Origin: Pseudomonadota bacterium
Lineage (GTDB): Bacteria > Pseudomonadota > Alphaproteobacteria > Acetobacterales > Acetobacteraceae
Assembly: GCA_021815835.1 (NCBI GenBank)
Contig: JAKAZN010000097.1
Span: forward strand, 1 to 6,909
Reading direction: 5' to 3'
Length of the DNA stretch: 6,909 nucleotides
Shown: positions 1-5,713 of the stretch, piece by piece
Position numbering within the stretch: position 1 is the stretch's first letter
Layout of the letters: the number at the start of each line of letters is the position of its first letter
Position numbers and translations under genes: made by a program
The notes under the pieces: generated by a model
What the model saw: the letters and a program-made list of their open reading frames with translations, nothing else
Told to the model about the DNA's origin: nothing
Databases searched by the model: none

Positions 1-1
1 C

Positions 2-70
2 TTCGTCCTGCTCGCGGTGAAGTTTCGCGGCGCGACGGGATCGCCGGTGCGGCCGGTGGCGCTGGTGTAG
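2..70 (+). CDS. 3' end of an unidentified gene (possible membrane protein), truncated by the window edge
   Basis: Reading from nucleotide 2 gives 22 codons ending in TAG at 68-70. The peptide starts with a hydrophobic stretch (FVLLAV), continues with KFRG and ends in PVRPVALV. This resembles the end of a last membrane helix followed by a short basic cytoplasmic tail, as in many transporters, but 22 residues are too few to assign a family. G/C-rich third positions fit a real gene. The next gene is convergent and ends at 152, with a strong hairpin between the two stops, which agrees with a genuine gene end here. A transporter beside a catabolic operon would make sense, but that is inference only. 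Confidence 0.45.
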   Translation, partial: FVLLAVKFRGATGSPVRPVALV

Positions 71-102
71 GAGAACGGCGCGACGGTTCCGATGGAGCCG
101 AT

Positions 103-131
103 GGCGGGCGGCATTCGGGGCCGCGCCCGCC
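103..131. terminator. GC-rich hairpin between convergent genes, candidate bidirectional terminator
   Basis: GGCGGGC (103-109) pairs with GCCCGCC (125-131), and the inner GGC (110-112) pairs with GCC (120-122). This gives ten base pairs with a 2-nt bulge (GC, 123-124) and a 7-nt loop (113-119). It lies between the TAG ending at 70 and the opposing TGA at 152-154, where a shared terminator is expected. Neither strand shows a clear U-tract, so it is not a canonical intrinsic terminator; it may slow polymerase or protect 3' ends. Confidence 0.4.
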
Positions 132-151
132 GCGCGCGGCTGGTCGGGCGG

Positions 152-727
152 TCAGACCAACCAATGTTCCTCCACAACAAACCGCGCGGCGCGGGAATCG
201 CCCAGCGCATCGACCGCGCATTCCAGCTCGACAAGGCTGTCGTGCCAGGTCTGGGTGACGGCGCCGGCGATGACCGGCAGATGTGGAATGACGCTGTTCG
301 GCGCGGCGCCCTGCTCGCGCACCTGGTACCGCACCGGCCGCGGCGCGGGGAGGGAATGTTCGGGCCAGATCTCGATCAGGCTGAAGCGGCCCGCATTCGC
401 CCGGAGCGCGCCCGCGACATCCGTGATGACCCGTGAGACGGCGCCGACGAATTGCCGGGAATCGACATTGCAGGCTGCCATTTCGGCCGAGTGATGCGCG
501 CGGGTTCGATCCTCGTCGCTGTCGAAATACAGGATCGGAAACCCATCGATACGCATCGAGCGGGCCGCCGCGTTCATCGCGGTGGAGGCGATGACGTGGC
601 ATTGCACATAGCGCCGAAGCCCGGGAAACCCACAGACCAGGGGACCATGGATATCGCGCCAGTGACGGCGGAATTGCGTCAGGCTTATGGGATCGGGGCG
701 TCGCATCAGGCTGATCGCCGCGATCAT
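152..727 (-). CDS. EthD-domain protein (dimeric alpha/beta barrel)
   Basis: The protein has 191 residues. The N-terminal half (about residues 10-95) reads as an EthD domain: FRRHWRDIHGPLV, then PGLRRYVQCH, and later DGFPILYFDSDED. EthD proteins belong to the dimeric alpha/beta-barrel (ferredoxin-like) superfamily and often accompany catabolic operons, including ether and aromatic degradation; their exact chemistry is often unknown. The C-terminal half (about 105-191, ending VEEHWLV) may be a diverged second barrel domain, which is inference. I chose the ATG at 727 because GAGGA (735-739) sits 7 nt upstream and the EthD homology begins at once. A longer frame to 826 only shadows the upstream small ORF. 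The start overlaps that ORF's stop as ATGA, so translation is probably coupled. It is the last gene of the minus-strand operon starting at 2027. The substrate cannot be read from sequence. Confidence 0.85.
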   Translation of the reverse strand: MIAAISLMRRPDPISLTQFRRHWRDIHGPLVCGFPGLRRYVQCHVIASTAMNAAARSMRIDGFPILYFDSDEDRTRAHHSAEMAACNVDSRQFVGAVSRVITDVAGALRANAGRFSLIEIWPEHSLPAPRPVRYQVREQGAAPNSVIPHLPVIAGAVTQTWHDSLVELECAVDALGDSRAARFVVEEHWLV

Positions 728-867
728 CGTCCGGTCCTCGCCATGGTCGGCCCGCCGCCTGCCCGCCGCGCAATGATCGCCGCGCCCAGGCAGTGAATGC
801 CCGGAAGATGGCCGGTGACGGCGCACTCGTTCGTTTCCTTGCCCACTTCGTCCGGATCAAGCGCCAT
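724..867 (-). CDS. Small coupled ORF (47 residues), function unknown
   Basis: The ATG at 867 overlaps the stop of the methionine-synthase-like gene (TGATG), and its TGA at 724-726 overlaps the EthD ATG (ATGA). The ORF therefore fills the gap between the two genes with no spare base. The product begins MALDPDEVGKETNEC and contains a second cysteine in GIHCLG, then a small hydrophobic stretch (AAII) and a basic tail. My hand count gives about 70, 60 and 77 percent GC at codon positions 1, 2 and 3, the pattern of coding DNA. No strong Shine-Dalgarno sequence precedes it, so it would depend on reinitiation by ribosomes finishing the upstream gene. I recognise no family. It could instead be a coupling spacer or a decayed C-terminal extension of the upstream protein, since the frame differs by one base. 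Two cysteines and a histidine could bind metal, but the sequence does not prove that. Confidence 0.5.
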   Translation of the reverse strand: MALDPDEVGKETNECAVTGHLPGIHCLGAAIIARRAGGGPTMARTGR

Positions 868-2027
868 CACGCGCCCGCCCGCCCCCACAACCGGCGCGAG
901 GCGATGCGCGCGCCCTCGGCGGCCGCGGCGAGCTTCACCCAGACGATCTCCTCCGCGACGTATTCGCGCCCGGCGAAGGTGCCGAAGCCGCAATCCGTTC
1001 CCGCGATCACCCGCTCCCGGTCGCCGACCACGGATGCCGCTTCCTCGAGCCGCCGGGCGATCAGTTCCGGGTGCTCAACAAAATTCGTCGTGGTATCGAG
1101 CACGCCGGGCATCAGCAGCATATGCGCGGGCAGCCTGTGGGCGCGGAGCGCATCGTATTCGTGCTGGTGGCGGGGATTGGCGAACTCGATCGAAAGCGCG
1201 CCCACATCGGCACGATACAGCTCCGGCAGGATGGAAGCCATCGCGATGTCGTAGAGATGCGGCCCGTCATTGTTGCCCCAGCAGACATGCAGCCGGATGC
1301 GGTCGCGGGGAATGCCCGCGATGGCGAGATTGATGGAGGCGACATGCAGTTCAAGCTGGCGGAGGAATTCGGCGTCGGTCAGGCCATCGAAAAACCGATG
1401 TCGCTCCATTGCCAGGTCGGGCGCATCGATCTGCAGGATCAGGCCGGCCTCGTGGATGGCCCGATACTCGTTGGCGAGCGCCTTCGCCAGCGCCATCAGA
1501 TAGGCCTCGTGGCTGTCGTAATGCTGGTTGAGCATGGTCGTGGCGACGATACCCGGCGACGGCGCCGTCATGAAACATTCGCCGAACCCGCCGCCCATGC
1601 GCTTGAGCCGTTCGGCGTCTTCCCGGATCGGCGCGCTGTTGACATACCGCACGTCCGCCACCGCCGCCGGCGCGTTCATGGCGCGCGCCATGTGCGGAAA
1701 GCGCGCCGCGGACTGGCGGACATAGCTCGGGAATTCCAGCTGGTCGCGGGCGGGCGGGCGTTTGGACTCGCCGCCGAAACCGCACAGGCAGCGCGGCACA
1801 TAGGTCTGGAAACCAACGCGCGATTGTTCGCCGTCGTTGCCGACGTCAACACCGGCTTCCCGTTGTTTGGCGATCACGTGCGCGGTCGCGGTCTCCACCT
1901 CGCGGGCCAGCGCGGCGGCATCGATCCTCTCGCCGGCTTCCTGGCGGATCAGCAGATCGGTCAGGAGGTCCGCGCGCGGCAGACTGCCGACATGACTGAC
2001 CAGGATGCGGTCGGTGCTCATCAACAT
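867..2027 (-). CDS. Cobalamin-independent methionine synthase II family protein (MetE C-terminal-like zinc alkyl/methyltransferase)
   Basis: The 386-residue protein is a stand-alone version of the MetE catalytic barrel (COG0620 type), about half the length of full MetE. Recognisable parts are SHVGSLPR near residue 11, FMTAPSPGI near 152, QIDAPDLA at 199-206, HVCWGN at 247-252, FANPRHQHE at 282-290 and IAGTDCGFGT at 341-350. H247, C249, E281 and C346 are the likely zinc ligands that activate a thiol acceptor. Relatives include methylcobalamin- or folate-dependent methyltransferases and epoxyalkane:coenzyme M transferase, so the acceptor and donor are open; with no N-terminal MetE domain I would not call it metE. 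The ATG at 2027 is preferred because AGGGA (2035-2039) lies 7 nt upstream; ATGs at 2063 and 2021 are less well placed. It is first in an operon with the 47-residue ORF and the EthD gene, and divergent from the TauD-like gene, which suggests catabolism rather than methionine synthesis. Confidence 0.85.
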   Translation of the reverse strand: MLMSTDRILVSHVGSLPRADLLTDLLIRQEAGERIDAAALAREVETATAHVIAKQREAGVDVGNDGEQSRVGFQTYVPRCLCGFGGESKRPPARDQLEFPSYVRQSAARFPHMARAMNAPAAVADVRYVNSAPIREDAERLKRMGGGFGECFMTAPSPGIVATTMLNQHYDSHEAYLMALAKALANEYRAIHEAGLILQIDAPDLAMERHRFFDGLTDAEFLRQLELHVASINLAIAGIPRDRIRLHVCWGNNDGPHLYDIAMASILPELYRADVGALSIEFANPRHQHEYDALRAHRLPAHMLLMPGVLDTTTNFVEHPELIARRLEEAASVVGDRERVIAGTDCGFGTFAGREYVAEEIVWVKLAAAAEGARIASRRLWGRAGA

Positions 2028-2104
2028 GGGCGTTTCCCTGTTTTTTCCCTTGGGGCGCATCATGCAGCATCCTGTCGCGCGCGCGCAAACCCGCCGCGCC
2101 CGCC

Positions 2105-2133
2105 TTGACCGGCAAACCCGCGACGGCCATCAT
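2105..2133 (+). promoter_or_regulatory. Sigma-70-like promoter candidate for the TauD-like gene
   Basis: TTGACC (2105-2110, five of six matches to TTGACA) is followed after exactly 17 nt by CATCAT (2128-2133, four of six to TATAAT). Transcription would start near 2140, about 16 nt before the ATG at 2156 and inside the palindrome at 2134-2147. It was found by eye against consensus in GC-rich sequence, so chance matches cannot be excluded. Confidence 0.4.
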
Positions 2134-2147
2134 CCTCCGAACGGAGG
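2134..2147 (+). promoter_or_regulatory. Perfect palindrome containing the TauD Shine-Dalgarno sequence
   Basis: CCTCCGAACGGAGG has 6-bp arms (2134-2139 and 2142-2147) around AA. The right arm is part of the ribosome binding site GGAGGG (2143-2148), 7 nt before the ATG at 2156. If the transcript starts upstream of 2134, a hairpin with a GAAC loop could hide the ribosome binding site. If it starts near 2140, as the promoter candidate predicts, the left arm is not transcribed and the element could act only as a DNA operator over the start site. Confidence 0.45.
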
Positions 2148-2155
2148 GACGTAGT

Positions 2156-3001
2156 ATGCGCAACCACCCGATCGATATTCACCCGATCGCCGGCGCGCTG
2201 GGCGCCGAAATCGGCGGCGTCGATGTGGCCGGGGACCTGGACGATACCGTGATCGGCGCGATCCGCCGGGCGCTCCTCGATCACGGCGTGATCTTCTTTC
2301 GCGATCAGAAGCTGGATGCAGCCAGGCACAAGGCCTTTACCCGGCGCTTCGGCGAGATCTTCCGCCACCCGAACTACCAGGGCGTCAGCGTCGACCCCGA
2401 GATCGTCGATATCCGGCGCGAACCCGGCGACAAGAAGATCGTCGGCGAGGACTGGCACACCGATACCACCATGGTGGCGGAACCGCCGCTGGGCGCCATC
2501 CTCTATGCCATCGAAGTGCCGCCCTATGGCGGGGATACGTTGTTCGCCAACCAGTATCTTGCCTACGAAACCCTGTCGGACGGGCTGAAGCGCACGCTCG
2601 AGGGCCTGCGCGCCGTGCACAGCGACCGCATGGTTGCCGGTCCGCGGGCCGCGATGAACGCGCAACGCTCGACCAAGGTGCGTGAGGATGCCGACTGGCG
2701 CGAGACGATCAGCGTCCATCCCGTGGTGCGTACCCATCCGGAAACCGGGCGCAAGCTGCTGTTCGTCAACCGTTCCTACACCGTCGGCTTCGAGGGGTGG
2801 ACCGAGGCGGAGAGCAAGCCGCTGCTGGACTATCTGATGGAGCACGGACACCGGCCCGAGTTCACCTGCCGCTTTCGCTGGGCGAACGGATCCATCGCGT
2901 TCTGGGACAACCGCAGCACCAAGCACCTGGCGGTGCATGACGCCGGTCCGTTCCGTCGGATCATGCGGCGTACGCAGATCGTGGGCGATCGCGTCTACTG
3001 A
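2156..3001 (+). CDS. TauD/TfdA family Fe(II)/2-oxoglutarate-dependent dioxygenase
   Basis: The 281-residue protein matches TauD in length (about 283) and motif order. It couples oxidative decarboxylation of 2-oxoglutarate to hydroxylation of an organic substrate; in taurine, alkylsulfate or 2,4-D members this releases sulfite or cleaves an ether. Visible residues are H101 and D103 (WHTDTT) and H257 (NRSTKHLAV) as the iron facial triad, R268 and R272 in PFRRIMRR at the positions that bind 2-oxoglutarate and anionic substrate in TauD, and the GGDTLF strand near 125-130 lining the cofactor site. I chose the ATG at 2156 because GGAGGG lies 7 nt upstream and the usual N-terminal IHPIAGALGAEIGGVD follows; an earlier TTG in frame at 2105 lacks support. 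No sulfonate transporter (tauABC) is next to it, so the substrate is not assigned. It is divergent from the MetE-like/EthD operon, hinting at a shared pathway. Confidence 0.9.
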   Translation: MRNHPIDIHPIAGALGAEIGGVDVAGDLDDTVIGAIRRALLDHGVIFFRDQKLDAARHKAFTRRFGEIFRHPNYQGVSVDPEIVDIRREPGDKKIVGEDWHTDTTMVAEPPLGAILYAIEVPPYGGDTLFANQYLAYETLSDGLKRTLEGLRAVHSDRMVAGPRAAMNAQRSTKVREDADWRETISVHPVVRTHPETGRKLLFVNRSYTVGFEGWTEAESKPLLDYLMEHGHRPEFTCRFRWANGSIAFWDNRSTKHLAVHDAGPFRRIMRRTQIVGDRVY

Positions 3002-3028
3002 GACGGTGACCCTGCGGGTGGCGCCGGC

Positions 3029-3041
3029 GCGGCATCGCCGC
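3029..3041. terminator. Short hairpin between convergent TauD-like and SRPBCC genes, weak terminator candidate
   Basis: GCGGC (3029-3033) and GCCGC (3037-3041) form a 5-bp stem with loop ATC, inside the 67-bp gap between the TauD stop (3001) and the opposing SRPBCC stop (3069). There is no U-tract. Position is the main argument, and stems of this size are common in GC-rich DNA. Confidence 0.2.
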
Positions 3042-3068
3042 CCGGGACTCGCCGAACGGCCGATGGCC

Positions 3069-3512
3069 TCAGCGGATCAGTTCGGTATCCTCGGGATTGG
3101 GCGTGCCCTTGCCGGTTTCGAGATGGCGTTTGAGGCTGAGGAGATAAAAGCCCCAACGCGTCGTTGCGCTGGGGATATTGTTGTCGCCGGCCCCGAACCC
3201 GCGATGTGCAAACAACAGCGAGGTGATGCCTTCCTCCGATTTCAGATCGAAGCTGATCGAGGTGCCGTCGAAAGCGCCGCTTGTCGAGGAAACGACGTCC
3301 CAGGCGACACGGTCCGGCGATGCCAATTCGGCGACCGTGACCTTGATGACCATCCGGTGGCCATAGAAGCCGAACTCCCCGGTCCCGCCGGGTCTTGCGT
3401 CGAGCGCGGCATCGCGCGTCCACCAGTTGCGGATACCTTCAGCCGTGGACACTGCCTGATAGACCTTGTCCTGGGCGGCTCGAATCTTGATCAGATGCAT
3501 GAGCTCGGGCAC
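3069..3512 (-). CDS. SRPBCC/AHSA1-like domain protein
   Basis: The 147-residue product is a single START-like (Bet v1 fold) domain of the Activator-of-Hsp90-ATPase-1-like family, which forms a hydrophobic ligand pocket; the bacterial members mostly lack defined ligands. Family marks are KVYQAVSTAEGIRNWWT near residues 16-32, a GEFGFYGHRM strand near 45-54, DRVAWDV near 68-73 and a C-terminal helix WGFYLLSLKRHLETG. I prefer the GTG at 3512: AGGGAG (3522-3527) lies 9 nt upstream and the resulting MPELMHLIKI start matches the usual beginning of the family. An ATG at 3533 adds seven residues but has no Shine-Dalgarno sequence. It follows the ArsR-SRPBCC pair on the same strand after a 158-bp gap, so it may be cotranscribed or separately promoted. 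Its ligand is unknown. Confidence 0.8.
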   Translation of the reverse strand: MPELMHLIKIRAAQDKVYQAVSTAEGIRNWWTRDAALDARPGGTGEFGFYGHRMVIKVTVAELASPDRVAWDVVSSTSGAFDGTSISFDLKSEEGITSLLFAHRGFGAGDNNIPSATTRWGFYLLSLKRHLETGKGTPNPEDTELIR

Positions 3513-3565
3513 GGTCCGGGTCTCCCTGTCCATTGTGTATTTGTAACGAATAACACTCGCCTCGG

Positions 3566-3581
3566 GCGGCGCTGTCGCCGC
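3566..3581. repeat. Hairpin in the gap between the two SRPBCC genes
   Basis: GCGGCG (3566-3571) and CGCCGC (3576-3581) form a 6-bp stem with a 4-nt loop. It lies in the gap 3513-3670 between the first SRPBCC stop and the second SRPBCC start. No U-tract follows on the minus strand, so it may be a weak terminator, a processing site or chance. The rest of that gap shows no credible ORF. Confidence 0.25.
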
Positions 3582-3670
3582 AATTCGTCAGGGGACGGAT
3601 TGCTCCGCCAGCCCCAGCGGCGCCGCGCGCATGTCGCGGTTGCCGGGGCCACCGAGGATGGTCGCGGGCG

Positions 3671-4144
3671 TTACGACACCGGCTCCGCCAGCGTCGAGGC
3701 CAGCGCGACATAGCCGCCCAGCACCGCCGACCAGCCGCCCTGGATACGCTGGGCGAACGCCACCGCGCTGTCGCCGAACCGCTCCAGGTTGCGATGTTCC
3801 AAGGCGACAAGCGTGCCGCCCTCCGCCGGCTCGAAGCGGATTTCCACCTCGGTCAGCAGCGCCGGATCGAACCGCATCGCCGCGTCGACCTGCCAGCCGA
3901 GCACCAGCCGTCCCGGCGGCTCCCAGGCCAGCACGGTGCCAAGCTCCGCATCCGTGCCGTTCCCCATGCGACGGTACCACCGCCCGCCGAGGCGCGGCTC
4001 CAGCTTCACGGCGAGCATCTGCTCGGCCTGGTCGGCGCAGCCCTGGTTCGGCCACCAGCGCTCCATCGCGCCGGTGAACAGCGCAAACGCGCGGGCTTGC
4101 GGGATCGGAACGAATACATCCTGGCGGATCGGGGCGATGCTCAT
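3671..4144 (-). CDS. SRPBCC/AHSA1-like domain protein coupled to ArsR
   Basis: The 157-residue protein is a START-like SRPBCC domain. Recognisable parts are the opening strand IRQDVFVPIPQARAFALFT, the W-W helix (MERWWPNQGC near 27-36), the central GGRWYRRMGNG strand, a GTVLAWEPPGRLVLGW segment and the C-terminal helix around IQGGWSAVLGGYVALA. It pairs with the ArsR gene in the common ArsR-SRPBCC operon type, in which an ArsR-like repressor controls a small ligand-binding protein; ligand and purpose are mostly undefined. The ATG at 4144 overlaps the arsR stop (ATGA), and GAGGAA (4153-4158) lies 8 nt upstream inside the end of arsR, so translation can be both coupled and independent. A longer frame from 4445 only shadows arsR and this gene. 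Differences from the neighbouring SRPBCC protein suggest different ligands rather than a recent tandem copy. Confidence 0.85.
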   Translation of the reverse strand: MSIAPIRQDVFVPIPQARAFALFTGAMERWWPNQGCADQAEQMLAVKLEPRLGGRWYRRMGNGTDAELGTVLAWEPPGRLVLGWQVDAAMRFDPALLTEVEIRFEPAEGGTLVALEHRNLERFGDSAVAFAQRIQGGWSAVLGGYVALASTLAEPVS

Positions 4145-4464
4145 GGCTTGGGTTCCTCATCGGTGGCGGCGAACGCGGCGAACCCCGCAAGCGCGCCGGC
4201 CCATTGCCGGTCGAGCCAGTCCCGCAGCGCGCCGATGCCGCGCGGATCGAGCCGGTAGATCCGCCGCGTCCCCTCCGCCGCCACCGTGACCAGCCCCGCC
4301 TCCAGCAGCACCCGAAGATGCTGGGAGACGGCGGGACGGGTGACCGGCAGGTCGGCGGCGAGCGCGCCGACCGCGCTCGGGCGTTCGGCCAGGTGCTCGA
4401 AGATGCGCCGGCGCGTTGGATCGGCCAGGACGGCGAGGGTTGCAAGTGGCGATAGGTTCGTCAT
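4141..4464 (-). CDS. ArsR/SmtB-family winged-helix transcriptional regulator
   Basis: The 107-residue protein is a small DNA-binding dimer. It opens with LAVLADPTRRRIFEHLAERP (residues 10-29), the usual first helices of the family. The helix-turn-helix covers about 30-58, with recognition helix TRPAVSQHLRVLLEAGLV, and the wing is about 60-72 (AAEGTRRIYRLD). The cysteine pair of arsenic/cadmium sensors (the ELCVCDL-type motif) is missing; the protein has no cysteine at all, so it is unlikely to be a classical metal sensor. It more likely controls its own operon with the SRPBCC protein that overlaps its end. The ATG at 4464 has no clear Shine-Dalgarno sequence and is directly preceded by a perfect palindrome, so transcript and translation start may be very close. 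It begins 31 nt after the ackA stop on the same strand, so some read-through from ackA is possible. Confidence 0.9.
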   Translation of the reverse strand: MTNLSPLATLAVLADPTRRRIFEHLAERPSAVGALAADLPVTRPAVSQHLRVLLEAGLVTVAAEGTRRIYRLDPRGIGALRDWLDRQWAGALAGFAAFAATDEEPKP

Positions 4465-4479
4465 GGCTAACCGTTAGCC
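4465..4479. promoter_or_regulatory. Palindrome touching the arsR start codon, candidate ArsR operator
   Basis: GGCTAAC-C-GTTAGCC is a perfect inverted repeat with 7-bp arms and one central base, ending one base before the arsR ATG (4464 on the minus strand). ArsR-family repressors bind dyad sites in their own promoters, and this one overlaps the -10 part of the promoter candidate. Binding by this particular ArsR is inferred. In RNA the arms would leave only a 1-nt loop, so a DNA role is more likely than a hairpin. Confidence 0.55.
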
Positions 4480-4499
4480 CATAATTACCATACCGTCAA
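4471..4499 (-). promoter_or_regulatory. Promoter candidate for arsR-SRPBCC
   Basis: On the minus strand TTGACG (4494-4499, five of six to consensus) is followed after 17 nt by TAACGG (4471-4476), a weak -10. The -35 overlaps the ackA stop codon and the -10 lies in the palindrome. A start point about 7 nt downstream would fall at or next to the arsR ATG, giving a leaderless or nearly leaderless message, which would explain the missing Shine-Dalgarno sequence. The poor -10 keeps confidence low. Confidence 0.3.
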
Positions 4500-5689
4500 C
4501 CCGAGATTTCAGGCCCCCCGCCATCCAAGGTCTCCCGCGTATGCAGCGCGATCATCGCCTCCTCGTCGGTCGGGATCACCCAGACCGCAACGGCGCTGTC
4601 CGCCGCGCTGATCCGCCCCGCCCCGCGCGCGTTCGCCCCCGGGTCGAGCCGCACGCCCAGCCAGCCCAGCCGCGCGCCCACCGAAGCCCGCACCGGGGCC
4701 GCGTGCTCGCCGATGCCGGCCGAGAACACAAATCCGTCGATGCCCCCCAGCCCGGCGGCCAGCGCCCCTGCCTCATGCACGATCCGATAGACGAACAGCG
4801 CCACCGCGTCCGCCGCGGCCGGATCGGCGCTGGCGAGCAGCACGCGCATGTCCTGCGAGATCCCCGAAACACCCAGCAGGCCCGCGCGGTGATACAGCAG
4901 TTCGGAAACCTTCTCGGCGCTCATGCCAAGCTGTTCGATCAGATGCAGCACCACCCCGGGATCGAGGCTGCCGCTGCGCGTGCCCATCATCAGCCCGTCG
5001 AGCGCGGTGAAGCCCATCGTCGTCTCCACGCTGCGCCCGTCCCGCATCGCGCACAGGCTCGCCCCGTTGCCAAGATGCGCCGCGATCACCCGCCCGCTCG
5101 CCCGCGCGGGATCGAGCACCCGCAGCCGCCGGGCCAGATATTCATAGGAAAGCCCATGAAACCCGTACCGCCGGATGCCCGCCGCGGTGAGTGCCCGCGG
5201 CAGCGCGAAATGCGCGGCGACCGCCGGCATCGTGCAGTGGAACGCGGTATCGAAGCACGCCACCTGCGCGAGCCCCGGCCGCGTCGCGGCGATCGCGCGG
5301 ATCGGCGCCAAATTATGCGGCTGGTGCAACGGCGCCAGCGGGCTCAACGCATCAAGCTGGACCAGCACCGCCGCATCGACCAGCACCGGCCGGTCGAACG
5401 TGGTCCCGCCATGCACCACCCGATGCCCGACCGCGTGCAACGCCACCCCGCCCTGATGGGCGGTGACGAAATCGAGCAGCCCGCCCAGCAGCGCCTCATG
5501 CGTCGTCCCCGGCGGATAGGTGGTATCGGCCAGAACCATCCCGGCGCCATCCTCGGCGCGGAACCGCGGCGCCGCGCCGATCCCCTCGATCTGGCCGTGA
5601 CAGGCGCGCGCCAGCACCGTGCCGGCAAACAGCGCGAATTTGATCGAGGAAGACCCGGCGTTGATCGCCAGGATCGCGCCCTGGTCCAT
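4496..5689 (-). CDS. ackA: Acetate kinase
   Basis: The 397-residue enzyme (usual length about 400) interconverts acetate + ATP and acetyl phosphate + ADP in the cytoplasm. It has the ASKHA fold, and the key sites are in order: N10 in INAGSSSIKF (phosphate loop), R90 in GHRVVHGG, D147 in FDTAFH, H178 in RYGFHGLSYEY, HLGNGAS near 205-211, R238 in GTRSGSLDPG, FSAGIGEH near 322-329 and the C-terminal glutamates in IPTDEE (E376/E377). These match the catalytic Asn, two Arg, Asp, His and Glu of the family, so the enzyme looks active. The start at 5689 puts the signature strand at residue 6; only a weak Shine-Dalgarno sequence is visible. It lies 24 bp after the CBS-BON gene and is probably cotranscribed with it. 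No phosphotransacetylase or phosphoketolase gene is in the window, so the source of acetyl phosphate is unseen; either could lie elsewhere. Confidence 0.96.
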   Translation of the reverse strand: MDQGAILAINAGSSSIKFALFAGTVLARACHGQIEGIGAAPRFRAEDGAGMVLADTTYPPGTTHEALLGGLLDFVTAHQGGVALHAVGHRVVHGGTTFDRPVLVDAAVLVQLDALSPLAPLHQPHNLAPIRAIAATRPGLAQVACFDTAFHCTMPAVAAHFALPRALTAAGIRRYGFHGLSYEYLARRLRVLDPARASGRVIAAHLGNGASLCAMRDGRSVETTMGFTALDGLMMGTRSGSLDPGVVLHLIEQLGMSAEKVSELLYHRAGLLGVSGISQDMRVLLASADPAAADAVALFVYRIVHEAGALAAGLGGIDGFVFSAGIGEHAAPVRASVGARLGWLGVRLDPGANARGAGRISAADSAVAVWVIPTDEEAMIALHTRETLDGGGPEISG

Positions 5690-5713
5690 GCGCGGTGCCC
5701 GGTCAGTGCCCGA

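Larger units (their letters stand above)
2028..2155. promoter_or_regulatory. Divergent intergenic control region between the MetE-like and TauD-like genes
   Basis: These 128 bp separate two outward-facing start codons. On the minus strand, two AGGGA-type purine blocks flank an A6 run (plus-strand T6 at 2041-2046), and the nearer one is the MetE-like ribosome binding site. In the middle, 2076-2086 is an uninterrupted alternating CG run of 11 nt. The right part carries the TauD promoter-like pair and palindrome listed separately. For the minus-strand gene I see only a weak candidate promoter (TTGCGC with CATGAT 18 nt downstream), not enough to annotate on its own. A shared regulator acting here is plausible, but none is encoded beside it. 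Confidence 0.5.

Noticed and set aside
724..993. A longer version of the small coupled ORF starting at 993
   Set aside because: The extra 42 residues lie inside the MetE-like gene and are arginine- and glycine-rich shadow sequence; the non-biased part begins exactly at the ATG at 867.
1071..2108. A 345-codon plus-strand frame
   Set aside because: It is antisense to the well supported MetE-like gene and has no recognisable domain.
2060..2938. A 292-codon minus-strand frame
   Set aside because: It is antisense to the TauD-like gene, which has the full iron and cofactor motifs.
2937..3713. A 258-codon plus-strand frame
   Set aside because: It overlaps the end of the TauD-like gene and is antisense to an SRPBCC gene; there is no domain.
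3588..4445. A 285-codon minus-strand frame spanning arsR and the first SRPBCC gene
   Set aside because: It is the same-strand shifted frame of two genes with clear domains; its product is low-complexity and Arg/Ser/Pro-rich.
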